Shown piece by piece: positions 11,094-21,230 of a DNA stretch of 64,000 bases (positions are counted from its first letter, which is position 1; every line of letters starts with the position of its first letter). Source of the DNA: Musa acuminata AAA Group. Taxonomy: Eukaryota; Streptophyta; Magnoliopsida; Zingiberales; Musaceae. The notes beneath the pieces were generated by a model, which was not told where the DNA came from, did not search any database, and saw only the letters and a program-made list of their open reading frames with translations. The DNA lies in contig NC_088342.1 in the NCBI RefSeq assembly GCF_036884655.1, positions 16,134,001 through 16,198,000 on the forward strand, written 5' to 3'. A program made the translations under genes and the position numbers.

Positions 11094-12482
11094 GGAGCGG
11101 CACTAAGAGGGGGGGGTGAATTAGTGCAGCAGATTAAAACTTCGGTTTTAGACAAATCTTTCGTACGATAAGAAATCGGAATTGGAAGTGCTTAACTTAA
11201 AAGCGTATTCGCAAAGTTGTGCAGTAAATGTAATGAGGAAATAAAGCAGTAAGAGGGTTTGCAGTAATGTAAATAGCAGTAATGAAATACAAACCAGAGA
11301 TTACGCTGTTTTTAAAGTGGTTCGGTCAAGTGACCTACATCCACTTGCGAGGCCCCTCTTCGATGAGGCTCCCACCTTCCACTAGCAAATCTCTTGAAAG
11401 GGAAGGGTGAATACCCCTCTTACAACTTTTACAAGCGGTTCACTCTCTTACAGATTTTCAGCAAGAAAGAAGGAGGTGAACACTAGCAAATGAAAACAAG
11501 AAAGGCAAAGACTCTTCTAAGACTTTTCTCTCAATTACTTGTTGCTCAAAAGTTGTTCTCTCAGCTGAGATTTGAGGGGTATTTATAGGCCTCAAGAGGA
11601 TTCAAATTTTGGGCTCCAAAATTTGAATTCTCTTTGGGTTCCCGGTGCTGGAGGTGCCACCGCCCAGCCAAGCGGTGCCACCGCCCAGCGCTCGGGTGCT
11701 GGACGGTGCAACCGCCCAGCCAAGGAGGTGTCACCGCCCAGCTCTCGGGTGCTGGGCTGTGCCACCGCCTGGCTCTTCGATTTCACTGGTTTGGCTTAAT
11801 TTTAGCCCAAACCATATCTGACTTTGGGCCCAATTGGCCCCTAACCAGGATATAGGATTATCTCTTAATCCTAATCCTAATTACAAGTGAACTACATAAC
11901 AAAAAATACATCCTAAGCAAGCTTTCAACCGCGAACGTCGAGTCTTGTTTCGGCGAGCTTTCCGACGAACTTCTTCCGACGGACTCCCAGCAAGCTCCCG
12001 AACTTGTGATGACTTTAACGAGTAGTCGAGCCTTCTCGGTGATCTCCGTGAACCTCCGACGATCTCTTCGGTGAACTTCCGAAAATTCCGACAGGTTCCC
12101 GATTTCTTCTCGATTGGTTCCAGCAACATCTCCGACGATTCTTCGGACTCTTAAACGTCCATCGAACTTGACTCCGGTATACTTGCTTTGTGTTTTCTGG
12201 TTATCGTAGTTAATCCTGCACACTTAGCTCAATAATATGAGAGCTTTATTTTATCAATCTTGTGTGTTTAAGTCTATCTAGTTGCTAGATCCTACCCACA
12301 ACTTAGAATCAATTGAGAAAGCCTAAATAGCTGTCAAAATATCTTTGCTTATAACCGGACTACGATTGTCAACAGACGTAAGGTGTAATTGGACAAGAAG
12401 TCCCTAAAGAAACACTGAAAAGGTGAGGATTAGATCAATTAACCCATCAATTGATTTTATCATCAAAATCCGAGATTCAACA
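11094..12482 (-). repeat. SIRE-M 3' LTR (1389 bp)
   Basis: Minus-strand TGTTGAATC...CTAACA, next to the PPT. TATA at 11580-11587 (minus). It carries 188 bp (12240-12427) absent from the 5' LTR, and lacks one palindrome unit that the 5' LTR has. Otherwise the pair is very similar. Confidence 0.92.
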
Positions 12483-12496
12483 ATCTCCCCCTTTTT
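12483..12496 (-). promoter_or_regulatory. SIRE-M polypurine tract
   Basis: Minus-strand AAAAAGGGGGAGAT directly abuts the 3' LTR start; this is the plus-strand DNA primer site. It sits in the loop of a long inverted repeat (12445-12468 with 12492-12517). Confidence 0.9.
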
Positions 12497-13283
12497 GATG
12501 ATGACAATCAATTGATGACGGAGTTAAACATAACTCCCCCTATCTATATGCCATATTATGAGAAGATGAAAACACTTGAATTTCATCCATTGAATTCAAG
12601 CATAAACCGATAAGTTCTAACCGTAGAACTTATCGTTATTCTCATTAAGCAATAGTAAATGCGAAACTTCGATGAAAATCATAAGTCAAATGATATGGGA
12701 CGATTTTTACTACGATAGGAGATAAAGATTTTCAACATGAATTTCATGATATAGATGTAAGGCATGCTTTCAATATGATCAATCAATCTTGTGATATTCT
12801 CAAGGATTTTGCAAGGCATATAAGACATTCTCAAGGATCAATCAATTTTTATATAAGTCATGCTATCAAAATGGTACAAGTCATCACTTTTCTCCCCCTT
12901 TGTCATCAACAAAAAGGGAATGAGACTTGAAGCACATAATTTGTGATTATAACATTGATCATACAAAAATTTTATCATCCAAAATTAAGTATGCTAAAAT
13001 GTTTATGTCGAGTTCATCATAAAGGAAAATTCAACATTCATCCATTTTATCAAATCTCTTCTTTCTATAATCAAAAATTGTAGGTGTACAAGGAAGAGAT
13101 CGTGATTAAAAAATTCAAGTAGTAACTCCAATAAGTCAAGATCATAATTCGAATACAAACTCATTCAAATTGTCAACTTGAAACTCATAATCAAGCCATC
13201 AAAATCAATTTCGAGATTCATAAAATCATAAAATCTTGATCAGAGAGAATGAAAAACTTTACGGAAAATCCATTCAAACACAT
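12497..13283 (-). other. SIRE-M region between pol and PPT
   Basis: About 790 bp, AT-rich, with no open frame of note. It contains a PPT-like hairpin (12885-12923; minus strand has a CCCTTTTT arm, a GTTGATGAC loop and AAAGGGGGAGAA). This is the single-copy counterpart of the motif repeated in the NAG fillers. No env-like ORF is visible. Confidence 0.7.
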
Positions 13284-16200
13284 TTATTCTTTGGGACAAT
13301 TTAACATACCTAATTCCCTTCTAATGAATTCAAATTGATCTTCGTTCAAAGCTTTTGTAAATATATCTGCTAATTGATGCTTTGTGTCAATGAATTCTAG
13401 AACAACATCATTGTTAAGGACATGATCGCGTATGAAATGATGCCTAACGTCGATGTGTTTAGTTCTAGAGTGCTGAATTGGATTTTTAGTAAGACATATG
13501 GCACTAGTATTATCACATTTTATGGGAATGTTTTTAAAGTGAATTCCATAGTCTTCTAATGTATTTTTCATCCAAACAACTTGTGCACAACATGCACATG
13601 CAGCAATGTATTCGGCTTCCGCCGTAGATAGTGCAACTGAATTTTGTTTCTTGGAAGTCCAAGAAACAAGTGCATGTCCTAAAAATTGGCATGTTCCGGA
13701 TGTACTTTTTCTATCTATCCTGCATCCGCCAAAATCGGCATCTGCATAAGCTATTAGATCGAATTTTTCAGATTTTGGATACCACAATCCTAAATTTGGA
13801 GTTCCTTTAAGATACCTAAATATTCTTTTAACACTCTTAAGATGAGATAATTTAGGATTAGATTGAAACCTAGCACAAAGTCCTACACTAAACATAATAT
13901 CCGGTCTAGTCGCGGTGAGGTAGAGTAGACTACCTATCATTCCCCTATATGTTTTTTGATCGAAATTTTCACTATTTTCATCCATATCTAACTTAGTCGC
14001 AGTGCTCATAGGGGTGTTTATTGCTTTTGAATTATCCATGTTAAATCGTTTTAACAATTCTAATGTATATTTAGATTGGTTAAGAAATATACCATCACTA
14101 AGTTGTTTGATTTGTAATCCCAAAAAGAAAGTTAATTCACCCATTAAACTCATTTCAAATTCAAGACTCATACATTTGGCAAATGATTCACATAGTGATT
14201 CATCCGAAGAGCCAAAAATAATATCGTCAACATAAATTTGTACAATAAGAAAATTATTTTCAAAATGTTTAATAAACAATGTAGTATCAACCTTGCCTTT
14301 AGTAAAATTATTTAAAATAAGAAAGGAACTAAGCCTTTCATACCAAGCTCTAGGAGCTTGTTTCAAGCCATAGAGGGCCTTAGTCAATTTGAATACATGA
14401 TTAGGAAGAAGAGAATTTTCAAATCCGGGAGGTTGTTCGACATATACTTCTTCGGAAATAAAACCATTCAAGAAAGCACTTTTGACATCCATTTGAAATA
14501 GTTTAAAATTATTACTACTAGCATAGGCAAGGAGCATCCTTATGGCTTCTAATCGAGCCACGGGAGCGAAGGTTTCTTCGTAATCGATACCTTCTTCTTG
14601 GTTGAAACCTTTGGCCACTAATCTAGCCTTGTTTCTAACCACGATACCATTTTCGTCTTGCTTGTTTCTAAAGACCCACTTAGTACCTATGACTAAGTGG
14701 TCACTTGGTCTAGGAACAAGCTTCCATACCTTATTCCTCTCAAATTGATTCAATTCCTCTTGCATTGCAATAACCCAAAAATCATCTTTTATGGCCTCGT
14801 CAATGTATTTAGGTTCAATTTGAGAAAGGAAGGCGGCATTAGCACAAAAATTCTTGAAAGAGGAACGAGTTTGAACCCCTTTTGATGTATCTCCTATAAT
14901 TAGCTCTTTCGGATGAGCATCTATATACTTCCATTCCTTAGGTAAGAAAATTTCGGAAGAAGTTGCATCCAAGTTGCTATTTTGAGGAGGAGGTTCATTT
15001 AAATTCAAATTATCAAAACCAAGATCATCATCAAAATCATTTTTCTTTAAATTAGAAATTTCATTAAAAACTACATGAATAGACTCTTCTATTACTAACG
15101 TTCTTTTGTTAAAAACCCGAAAAGCCTTAGAAACGGAAGAGTAACCAAGAAAGATGCCTTCATTGGATTTAGCATCAAATTTTCCTAAGACATCTCTTTC
15201 ATTCAAAATAAAGCATTTACAACCAAAAACTTTAAAATAGGAAATATTTGGTTTTTTGTTATTCTACAATTCATAGGGAGTTTTTGATAAGGATGGTCTT
15301 AATAGGACTCTATTCATGATGTAGCAAGCCGTATTTACGGCTTCGGCCCAAAAATACTTAGGTAAACTATGTTCATTTAACATAGTTCTTGCCATTTCTT
15401 GTAGGTTTCTATTTTTTCTTTCAACTACTCCATTTTGTTGGGGATTCCTTGGAGTGGAGAAGTTGTGATTGTATCCATTAACTTCACAAAAATTTTGAAA
15501 GTCACGGTTTTGAAATTCGCCACCATGATCACTCCGAATTGATGAAATCATGAAACCTTTTTCGTTTTGAGTGAGTTTACAAAATTTAGAGAAGCACTTG
15601 AAGCAATCACTTTTGTGAGCTAAGAAATAGGTCCAAGTGTATCTAGAGTAGTCATCCACAATCACAAAAGCATATTTGCTTCCACCTAGACTTGTTGTAT
15701 CAATTGGTCCAAATAAGTCCAAATGGATCAATTGTAACGGTCTAGTGGTGCTAATTTGATTTTTTGGTTTGAAGCTTGTTTTTATTTGTTTGCCTAGTTG
15801 ACATGCATCGCATACCTTATCCTTAATAAACTTTATATTCGGAATCCCTCGTACTAATTCTTGAGATGAGATTTTAGATATTGTTTTCATGCTTGCATGG
15901 CCTAATCTCCTATGCCAAAGCCAAGCATCATCATTTACGGCGGAGAAACACATTTCATTACTTAGTTCATCAAGATTGATGGTATAGACATTATTTTGCT
16001 TTAAAGCAATCATAGTCATATTATGATTTGGTTTTTCAATAATGCACATATTTGATTCAAATCTAACGATATAACCTTTATCGCATAGTTGACTAATACT
16101 CAAGAGATTATGTTTCAATCCATCAACTAGTAAAACATCATCAATGGAAAAACTAAATTTGTTACCAATAGTTCCCTTGCCAATGATTTTGCCTTTGTTG

Positions 16201-16328
16201 TTGTCTCCGAAGATGACGTACCCTTCTTCTTTGCTAGTGAGCATAGAAAAATGAGATGGATCTCCAGTCATATGTCTTGAGCATCCACTATCGAGATACC
16301 ATCTCTTGCTCCTAGCTTGTGGGTTTGT
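13284..16328 (-). pseudogene. SIRE-M pro-pol (protease, integrase, RT, RNase H), two amber codons
   Basis: Encodes, in order: the aspartic protease with motif YLDSGCSRHMTG (about 16268-16300); the GAG-pre-integrase HHCC finger (HRRLGHASM, then CDACQLGK); an integrase core with LIHLDLFGPID, SIRSDHGGEF and PQQNGVVERKN (the D,D,E residues); reverse transcriptase with [12 protein letters not shown] and YVDDIIFG (about 14210-14490); and RNase H with DADFGG and [10 protein letters not shown], ending GMLNCPKE. The frame is continuous except for TAG at 15264-15266, where a Trp is expected between TPYEL and NNKKPN. Another TAG at 16329-16331 separates it from gag in the same frame. Both look like C-to-T changes rather than designed recoding. 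This is the enzymatic polyprotein that copies RNA to DNA and integrates it. Confidence 0.93.
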
Positions 16329-17895
16329 CTACAAAAGAGGATGATTTTTAGGTACCCATTTGATTTTGGGTGCCTCAAAAATTGACCCACTAACCTTGTT
16401 ATTTATTTTTGAATCCTTTATAGTTCCTTTAGGAACCCATATTAATTTTTGTGAACTAATTTTCCTAAATGGACATTTGTAGGCAATATGTCCGGATTTG
16501 CAACAGAAGTTGCATTTCATATAGGAGGAAACATGTAATGTAGGTCCTTTTATGAAAGTGGTAGGATTTTGATGTAATCCTTTTACAAATCCAATTCCAT
16601 TTCTATTTGCGATGTGACCCTTGTGTGCAAGGATCATATCTAATCCTTTGCTACCAACCTTAAACTTGTTTAAGGTTTCCTTAAGAAGCAAATTTTCATT
16701 TTTTTATTGCTTCTAAATGCTCACACTTAGAGCATGGAAGAGTTTGAAGACTATCAAACTTATCTTGTAGCAAAGCATGCTCTTTCTTTAAGATACTTAA
16801 CTTCTTGCTAACAGTTCTACATTCATCAAATAATTCATGAAAAGCGATAGAGAGTTCTTCAAAAGATAAATCTTCATTAAATAAATCACATACCTCTTCT
16901 CCTAAAGCCATTAGCGCATAATGAGCAACTTGCTCGGTGTTGGACTCCTCTTCTTCAGACGCGCTTGAATCATCCCATGTTGCCTTGAGCGCCTTCTTCT
17001 TTGATGTCCTCTTTTTGGCTTGAGGACAATCGTTCTTGTAGTGTCCCGGTTTTTTGCATTCATAGCAAATCACTTGGTCCTTCTTTTGTTCAAATTTATT
17101 TTTTATATTATTTTTAAATTTGTTCTTTCTTAAATATTTTTTAAATTTTTGAGTCAAAAGTGCAATGTCATTATTACTGTCCTCATCACTTGATGTTCCT
17201 TTCAAGTGGTCTTCTTGTGATTTGAGTGCCATATCCTTCCTGTTCTTTGGAAGGGGGTTCTCGAGCTCGTCATGAGCTTGACATGTTATTTCGTAGGTCA
17301 TTAGAGACCCAATGAGCTCTTCAAGAGGGAATGCTTTAAGGTCTTTGGCCTCTTGAATGGCCGTAACTTTTGGATCCCAACTTTTAGGGAGGGATCTTAA
17401 GATTTTAGTTACTAATTCAAAGTTAGTAAATTCTTTACCAAGAGCTTTGAGTCCATTGATGACATCCGTAAACCGGGTGTACATGTCTCCGATGGACTCA
17501 CTTGGTTTCATTCGGAAAAGTTCATAAGAGTGCACAAGGATGTTGATTTTGGACTCTTTCACTCGGCTAGTGCCTTCATGAGTGACCTCAAGAGTTCTCC
17601 AAATATCAAAAGCCGAATCACACATTGAAACATGATTAAATTCGTTTTTGTCTAATGCACAAAACAAGGCATTCATAGCCTTTGCATTTAAAGCAAAAAC
17701 CTTCTTCTCCGATTCATTCCATTCGCTCATCGGAAGAGAAGATTTTTGAAATCCATTCTCGACAATAGACCAAAGCTCAAAGTCCATAGAAATGAGGAAG
17801 ATCCTCATGCGAGTCTTCCAATATGTGTAATCCGACCCATTAAACAAAGGTGGTCGTGCAATAGAATGGCCCTCTTGCATGCCGGAGTAAGCCAT
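16329..17895 (-). pseudogene. SIRE-M gag with two zinc knuckles, one frameshift
   Basis: Starts MAYSGMQEGHSIARPPLFNG at 17895. The UBN2-like gag core is followed by a first CCHC knuckle (CYECKKPGHYKNDC, near residue 275), an acidic stretch, and a heptad-like C-terminal segment. An extra base at an A-rich run near 16697-16702 ends the first frame. In the next frame the protein continues ENLLLKETLNKF, a second knuckle (CNFCCKSGHIAYKC) and WVPKNHPLL, then TAG at 16329-16331. Correcting one base would join gag in frame to pol apart from that amber codon. Gag packages the RNA into virus-like particles. The knuckles kept here are what NAG gags lack. Confidence 0.92.
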
Positions 17896-17933
17896 CTCTC
17901 TTGGGTATTAAACCAAATATGAGAGATAACCTC

Positions 17934-17945
17934 GCTCTGATACCA
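17934..17945 (-). promoter_or_regulatory. SIRE-M primer-binding site
   Basis: Minus-strand TGGTATCAGAGC, 2 nt inside the 5' LTR end. Confidence 0.93.
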
Positions 17946-17947
17946 CT

Positions 17948-19179
17948 TGTTAGGTTCGGAGCGGCACTAAGAGGGGGGGGTGAATTAGTGCAGCGGATTA
18001 AAACTTCGGTTTTAGACAAATCTTTCGTACGATAAGAAATCGGAATTGGAAGTGCTTAACTTAAAAGCGTATTCGCAAAGTTGTGCAGTAAATGTAATGA
18101 GGAAATAAAGCAGTAAGAGGGTTTGCAGTAATGTAAATAGCAGTAATGAAATGCAAACCAGAGATTACGCTGTTTTTAAAATGGTTCGGTCAAGTGACCT
18201 ACATCCACTTGCGAGGCCCCTCTTCGATGAGGCTCCCACCTTCCACTAGCAAATCTCTTGAAAGGGAAGGGTGAATACCCCTCTTACAACTTTTACAAGC
18301 GGTTCACTCTCTTACAGATTTTCAGCAAGAAAGAAGGAGGTGAACACTAGCAAATGAAAACAAGAAAGGCAAAGACTCTTCTAAGACTTTTCACTCAATT
18401 ACTTGCTGCTCAAAAGTTGTTCTCTCAGTTGAGATTTGAGGGGTATTTATAGGCCTCAAGAGGATTCAAATTTTGGGCTCCAAAATTTGAATTCTCTTTG
18501 GGTTCCCGGTGTTGGAGGTGCCACCGCCCAGCCAAGCGGTGACACCGCCCAGCGCTCGGGTGCTGGACGGTGCAACCGCCCAGCCAAGGAGGTGTCACCG
18601 CCCAGCTCTCGGGTGCTGGGCGGTGCCACTGCCCAGCCAGGCGGTGCCACCGCCTGGCTCTTCGATTTCACTAGTTTGGCTTAATTTTAGCCCAAACCAT
18701 ATCTGACTTTGGGCCCAGTTGGCCCTAACCAGGATATAGGATTATCTCTTAATCCTAATCCTAATTACAAGTGAACTACATAACAAAAAAACACATCCTA
18801 AGCAAGCTTTCAACCGCCAACGTCGAGTCTTGTTTCGGCGAGCTTTCCGACGAACTTCTTCCGACGGACTCCCAGCAAGCTCCCGAACTTGTGATGACTT
18901 TAACGAGTAGCCGAGCCTTCTCGGTGATCTCCGTGAACCTCCAACGATCTCTTCGGCGAACTTCCAAAAATTCCGACAGGTTCCCGATTTCTTCTCGATT
19001 GGTTCCGGCAGCATCTCCGACGATTCTTCGGACTCTTAAACGTCCATCGAACTTGACTCCGGTATACTTGCTTTGTATTTTCTGGTTATCGTAGTTAATC
19101 CTGCACACTTAACTCAATAATATGGATTAGATCAATTAACCCATCAATTGATTTTATCATCAAAATCCGAGATTCAACA
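17948..19179 (-). repeat. SIRE-M 5' LTR (1232 bp)
   Basis: Minus-strand TGTTGAATC...CCTAACA next to the PBS. TATA at 18444-18451 (minus) is the likely promoter of the genomic RNA. The palindromic array lies at about 18510-18665. It lacks the 188-bp segment present in the 3' LTR. Confidence 0.92.
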
Positions 19180-19734
19180 CAACCTCCTGCCTTGGGCGGT
19201 TCAACCGCCTGGCAGAAATCAGGGTCCGAATGGGTTGATCCATTCAACCCAATTCAGGTTTTTCAGGGGCCCAATTGCCCCAAGATTAAGTTAATGGGAT
19301 CACCTCCCATTTCCAACTTAATCAAAGTGCTAACTACGATTTTTCCTAAGACATTTACTGCAACTTGCTCCGGTGCGTCAATCGCTTCTTCCGGCGAGCT
19401 TCCGGCAAACTTCCGTCGATCATCCGATGAACCCTCGGTGATGCTCCTATGGACTTCCGGCAAACTCCTGGACTTGCGACGATTCACTTGGCGAGTTCCG
19501 ACGAGCTTCTTTGGCAAGCTTATGGACTTCTCGGATTTGTTCCCGCAGAACCTCCGACGACTGTCCGAACTTCCGTCGAACTCTCGAACTCCCAACGTGA
19601 TCATTGTCTTGACTCCGGCGCAACTCCTGCTGCATGTCTCACTTTCATCGTAGTTAATCCTGCACACTTATCTCAACATATAGATTAGATAACAAATGAC
19701 AATTGACTTCATCATCAAAATCCGAGATTCAACA
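19180..19734 (-). repeat. LTR fragment K, right piece
   Basis: Continues K after the SIRE-M TSD and ends at its U3 terminus (minus TGTTGAATC at 19726-19734). It resembles element L's LTR, including a segment with GTCCGGAGTTC-like repeats. To its right is NAG-B LTR sequence rather than a PPT, so K was a 5' or solo LTR inserted into the NAG-B 5' LTR. Confidence 0.78.
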
Positions 19735-20096
19735 AAAGGTTGTAAGAGGGGTATTTGTCCTTCCCCTTCAAAGTGATTTGCTAGTGGAAGTTGTGAGCCT
19801 CATCGAAGAAGGCTTCGCAAGTGGATGTAGCTCGTATGACCGAACCACTATAAATCAGTTTGCGTTTATCTTATTGTCATTTATATTACTGCAAACCATC
19901 TTCACTTTGATGCTCTACTTCTTTGTCTCCTTCTTACGTATCCCTTCAAGTTAAAACGCAATCGAAATGGTTTCAAACGAAACGTTGCTTTTATCATACG
20001 AAGTTTCTGAAAGTGTTTAAATCGTCAAAAGTTTATCGTACTTTACTGCTACACTAATTCACCCCCCACCCTCTTAGTGCCGCTCCGATCCTAACA
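19735..20096 (+). repeat. NAG-B 5' LTR remnant (U5-side 362 bp)
   Basis: Matches the last part of the NAG-B 3' LTR (about 31335-31703), including CTCTTAGTGCCGC and the terminal CCTAACA, and is followed by a PBS. The upstream ~1.27 kb of the LTR is missing. Confidence 0.85.
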
Positions 20097-20098
20097 AT

Positions 20099-20110
20099 TG
20101 GTATCAGAGC
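20099..20110 (+). promoter_or_regulatory. NAG-B primer-binding site
   Basis: TGGTATCAGAGC, 2 nt after the LTR terminus. Confidence 0.92.
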
Positions 20111-20146
20111 CCGGTATTTCTCATTTCGGATTTACACCCAAGAGAA

Positions 20147-21091
20147 ATGGTTTTTCATGGCTTTCAAGAGGGCTTATCGGTTGTTTGTCCACCGTTGTTT
20201 AACGGGACGGACTACACTTATTAGAAAACTCAAATGAGAGTTTTCTTACTTTCTTTGGATTTGAATTTATGACACATAGTCGAAAATGGATTTGAAATGT
20301 CTTCTCTTCCAATGAACCATTGGAATGATTTAGAGAAGAAGATGTTTTCTCTAAATGCAAAGGCTATGAATGCCTTATATTGTGCACTTGACAAAAATGA
20401 ATTTAATCGCGTTTCGATGTGTGACTCGGCTTTTGATATTTGGAGAACTCTAGAGGTCACTCATGAAGGCACTAGCCGAGTGAAAGAGTCCAAAATCAAT
20501 ATTCTTGTGCATTCTTACGAACTTTTCCGAATGAAACCAAGTGAGTCCATCGGAGATATGTACACCCGTTTCACGGATGTCATCAATGGACTCAAAGCTC
20601 TTGGTAAAAGTTTTTCTAATTTTGAACTAGTCACTAAAATCTTAAGATCTCTTCCAAAAAGTTGGGATTCTAAAATAATTGCAATACAAGAGACAAAAAA
20701 TTTAAATGATTTTCCATTAGAAGAATTAATCGGGTCATTAATGACCTATGAAATGATACTTTTGGAACATTTTGAACCCGATGAACACTTGAACCACCTT
20801 CCAAAGAACAGGAAGGATTTGGAACTCTAGACAAATGAATACCACTTGAGCAATGACTCAAGTGATGAGGACAATGATGAATTTGAACTTCGAACACTAA
20901 ATCTTAATAAGTTCATTAAACAAAAATCTAAAATAAACAATGAACCTGAACAGAGGACGAGGCCAAAGAAGAGGAAGGCACCCAAGGATGAATCAAGAAC
21001 TTCCAAAGGTGAAACGGTGAATTGGGCTTTGACGGGCTTCGACTACAAGGTAAGTAACTCAACTCTCTTGAATTATTTTGAAATTACTTGA
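20147..21091 (+). pseudogene. NAG-B gag remnant (no zinc knuckle, no pol)
   Basis: ATG at 20147 opens a SIRE-type gag. Stops at 20222 (TAG) and 20270 (TGA) fall on conserved Trp codons (TYW, LNLW). Another lies near 20828. Between them 20297-20830 reads through NAKAMNALYCALDKNEFN and SAFDIWRTLEVTHEG. The tail SSDEDNDEFELRTLNLNKF, RPKKRKAPKDESRTSKG and WALTGFDYKVSNST ends at 21091. The tail skips the CCHC region present in SIRE-M gag, and the same skipped structure occurs in NAG-A and NAG-G. Confidence 0.86.
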
Positions 21092-21192
21092 TGTTTTCCA
21101 TGATGCATTTTCTCTTTTCTTTTTTTTTGAATAATTATTTTCTTGAAAATTGTATGCTTTATGTTAATAAAATAAAATGTTAGATTTAAATG

Positions 21193-21230
<38 letters not shown>

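Larger units (their letters stand above)
11094..19179 (-). mobile_element. SIRE-M: near-complete SIRE/Maximus-type copia retrotransposon
   Basis: An 8086-bp element on the minus strand with both LTRs, PBS, gag, pro-pol in copia order (protease, integrase, RT, RNase H), and PPT. It is flanked by the 5-bp duplication CAACC (11089-11093 and 19180-19184), so the insertion is intact end to end. The target was the palindromic array of LTR K. The coding region carries one frameshift and two amber codons. No envelope-like frame follows pol; only about 0.8 kb separates pol from the 3' LTR. It is the best candidate in the window for the type of helper that NAG elements would need, though this copy looks dead. 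Confidence 0.93.

Noticed and set aside
12497..13283. Envelope-like gene downstream of SIRE-M pol, as known in some SIRE elements
   Set aside because: Only about 790 bp, AT-rich, without an open frame or membrane-segment signal.
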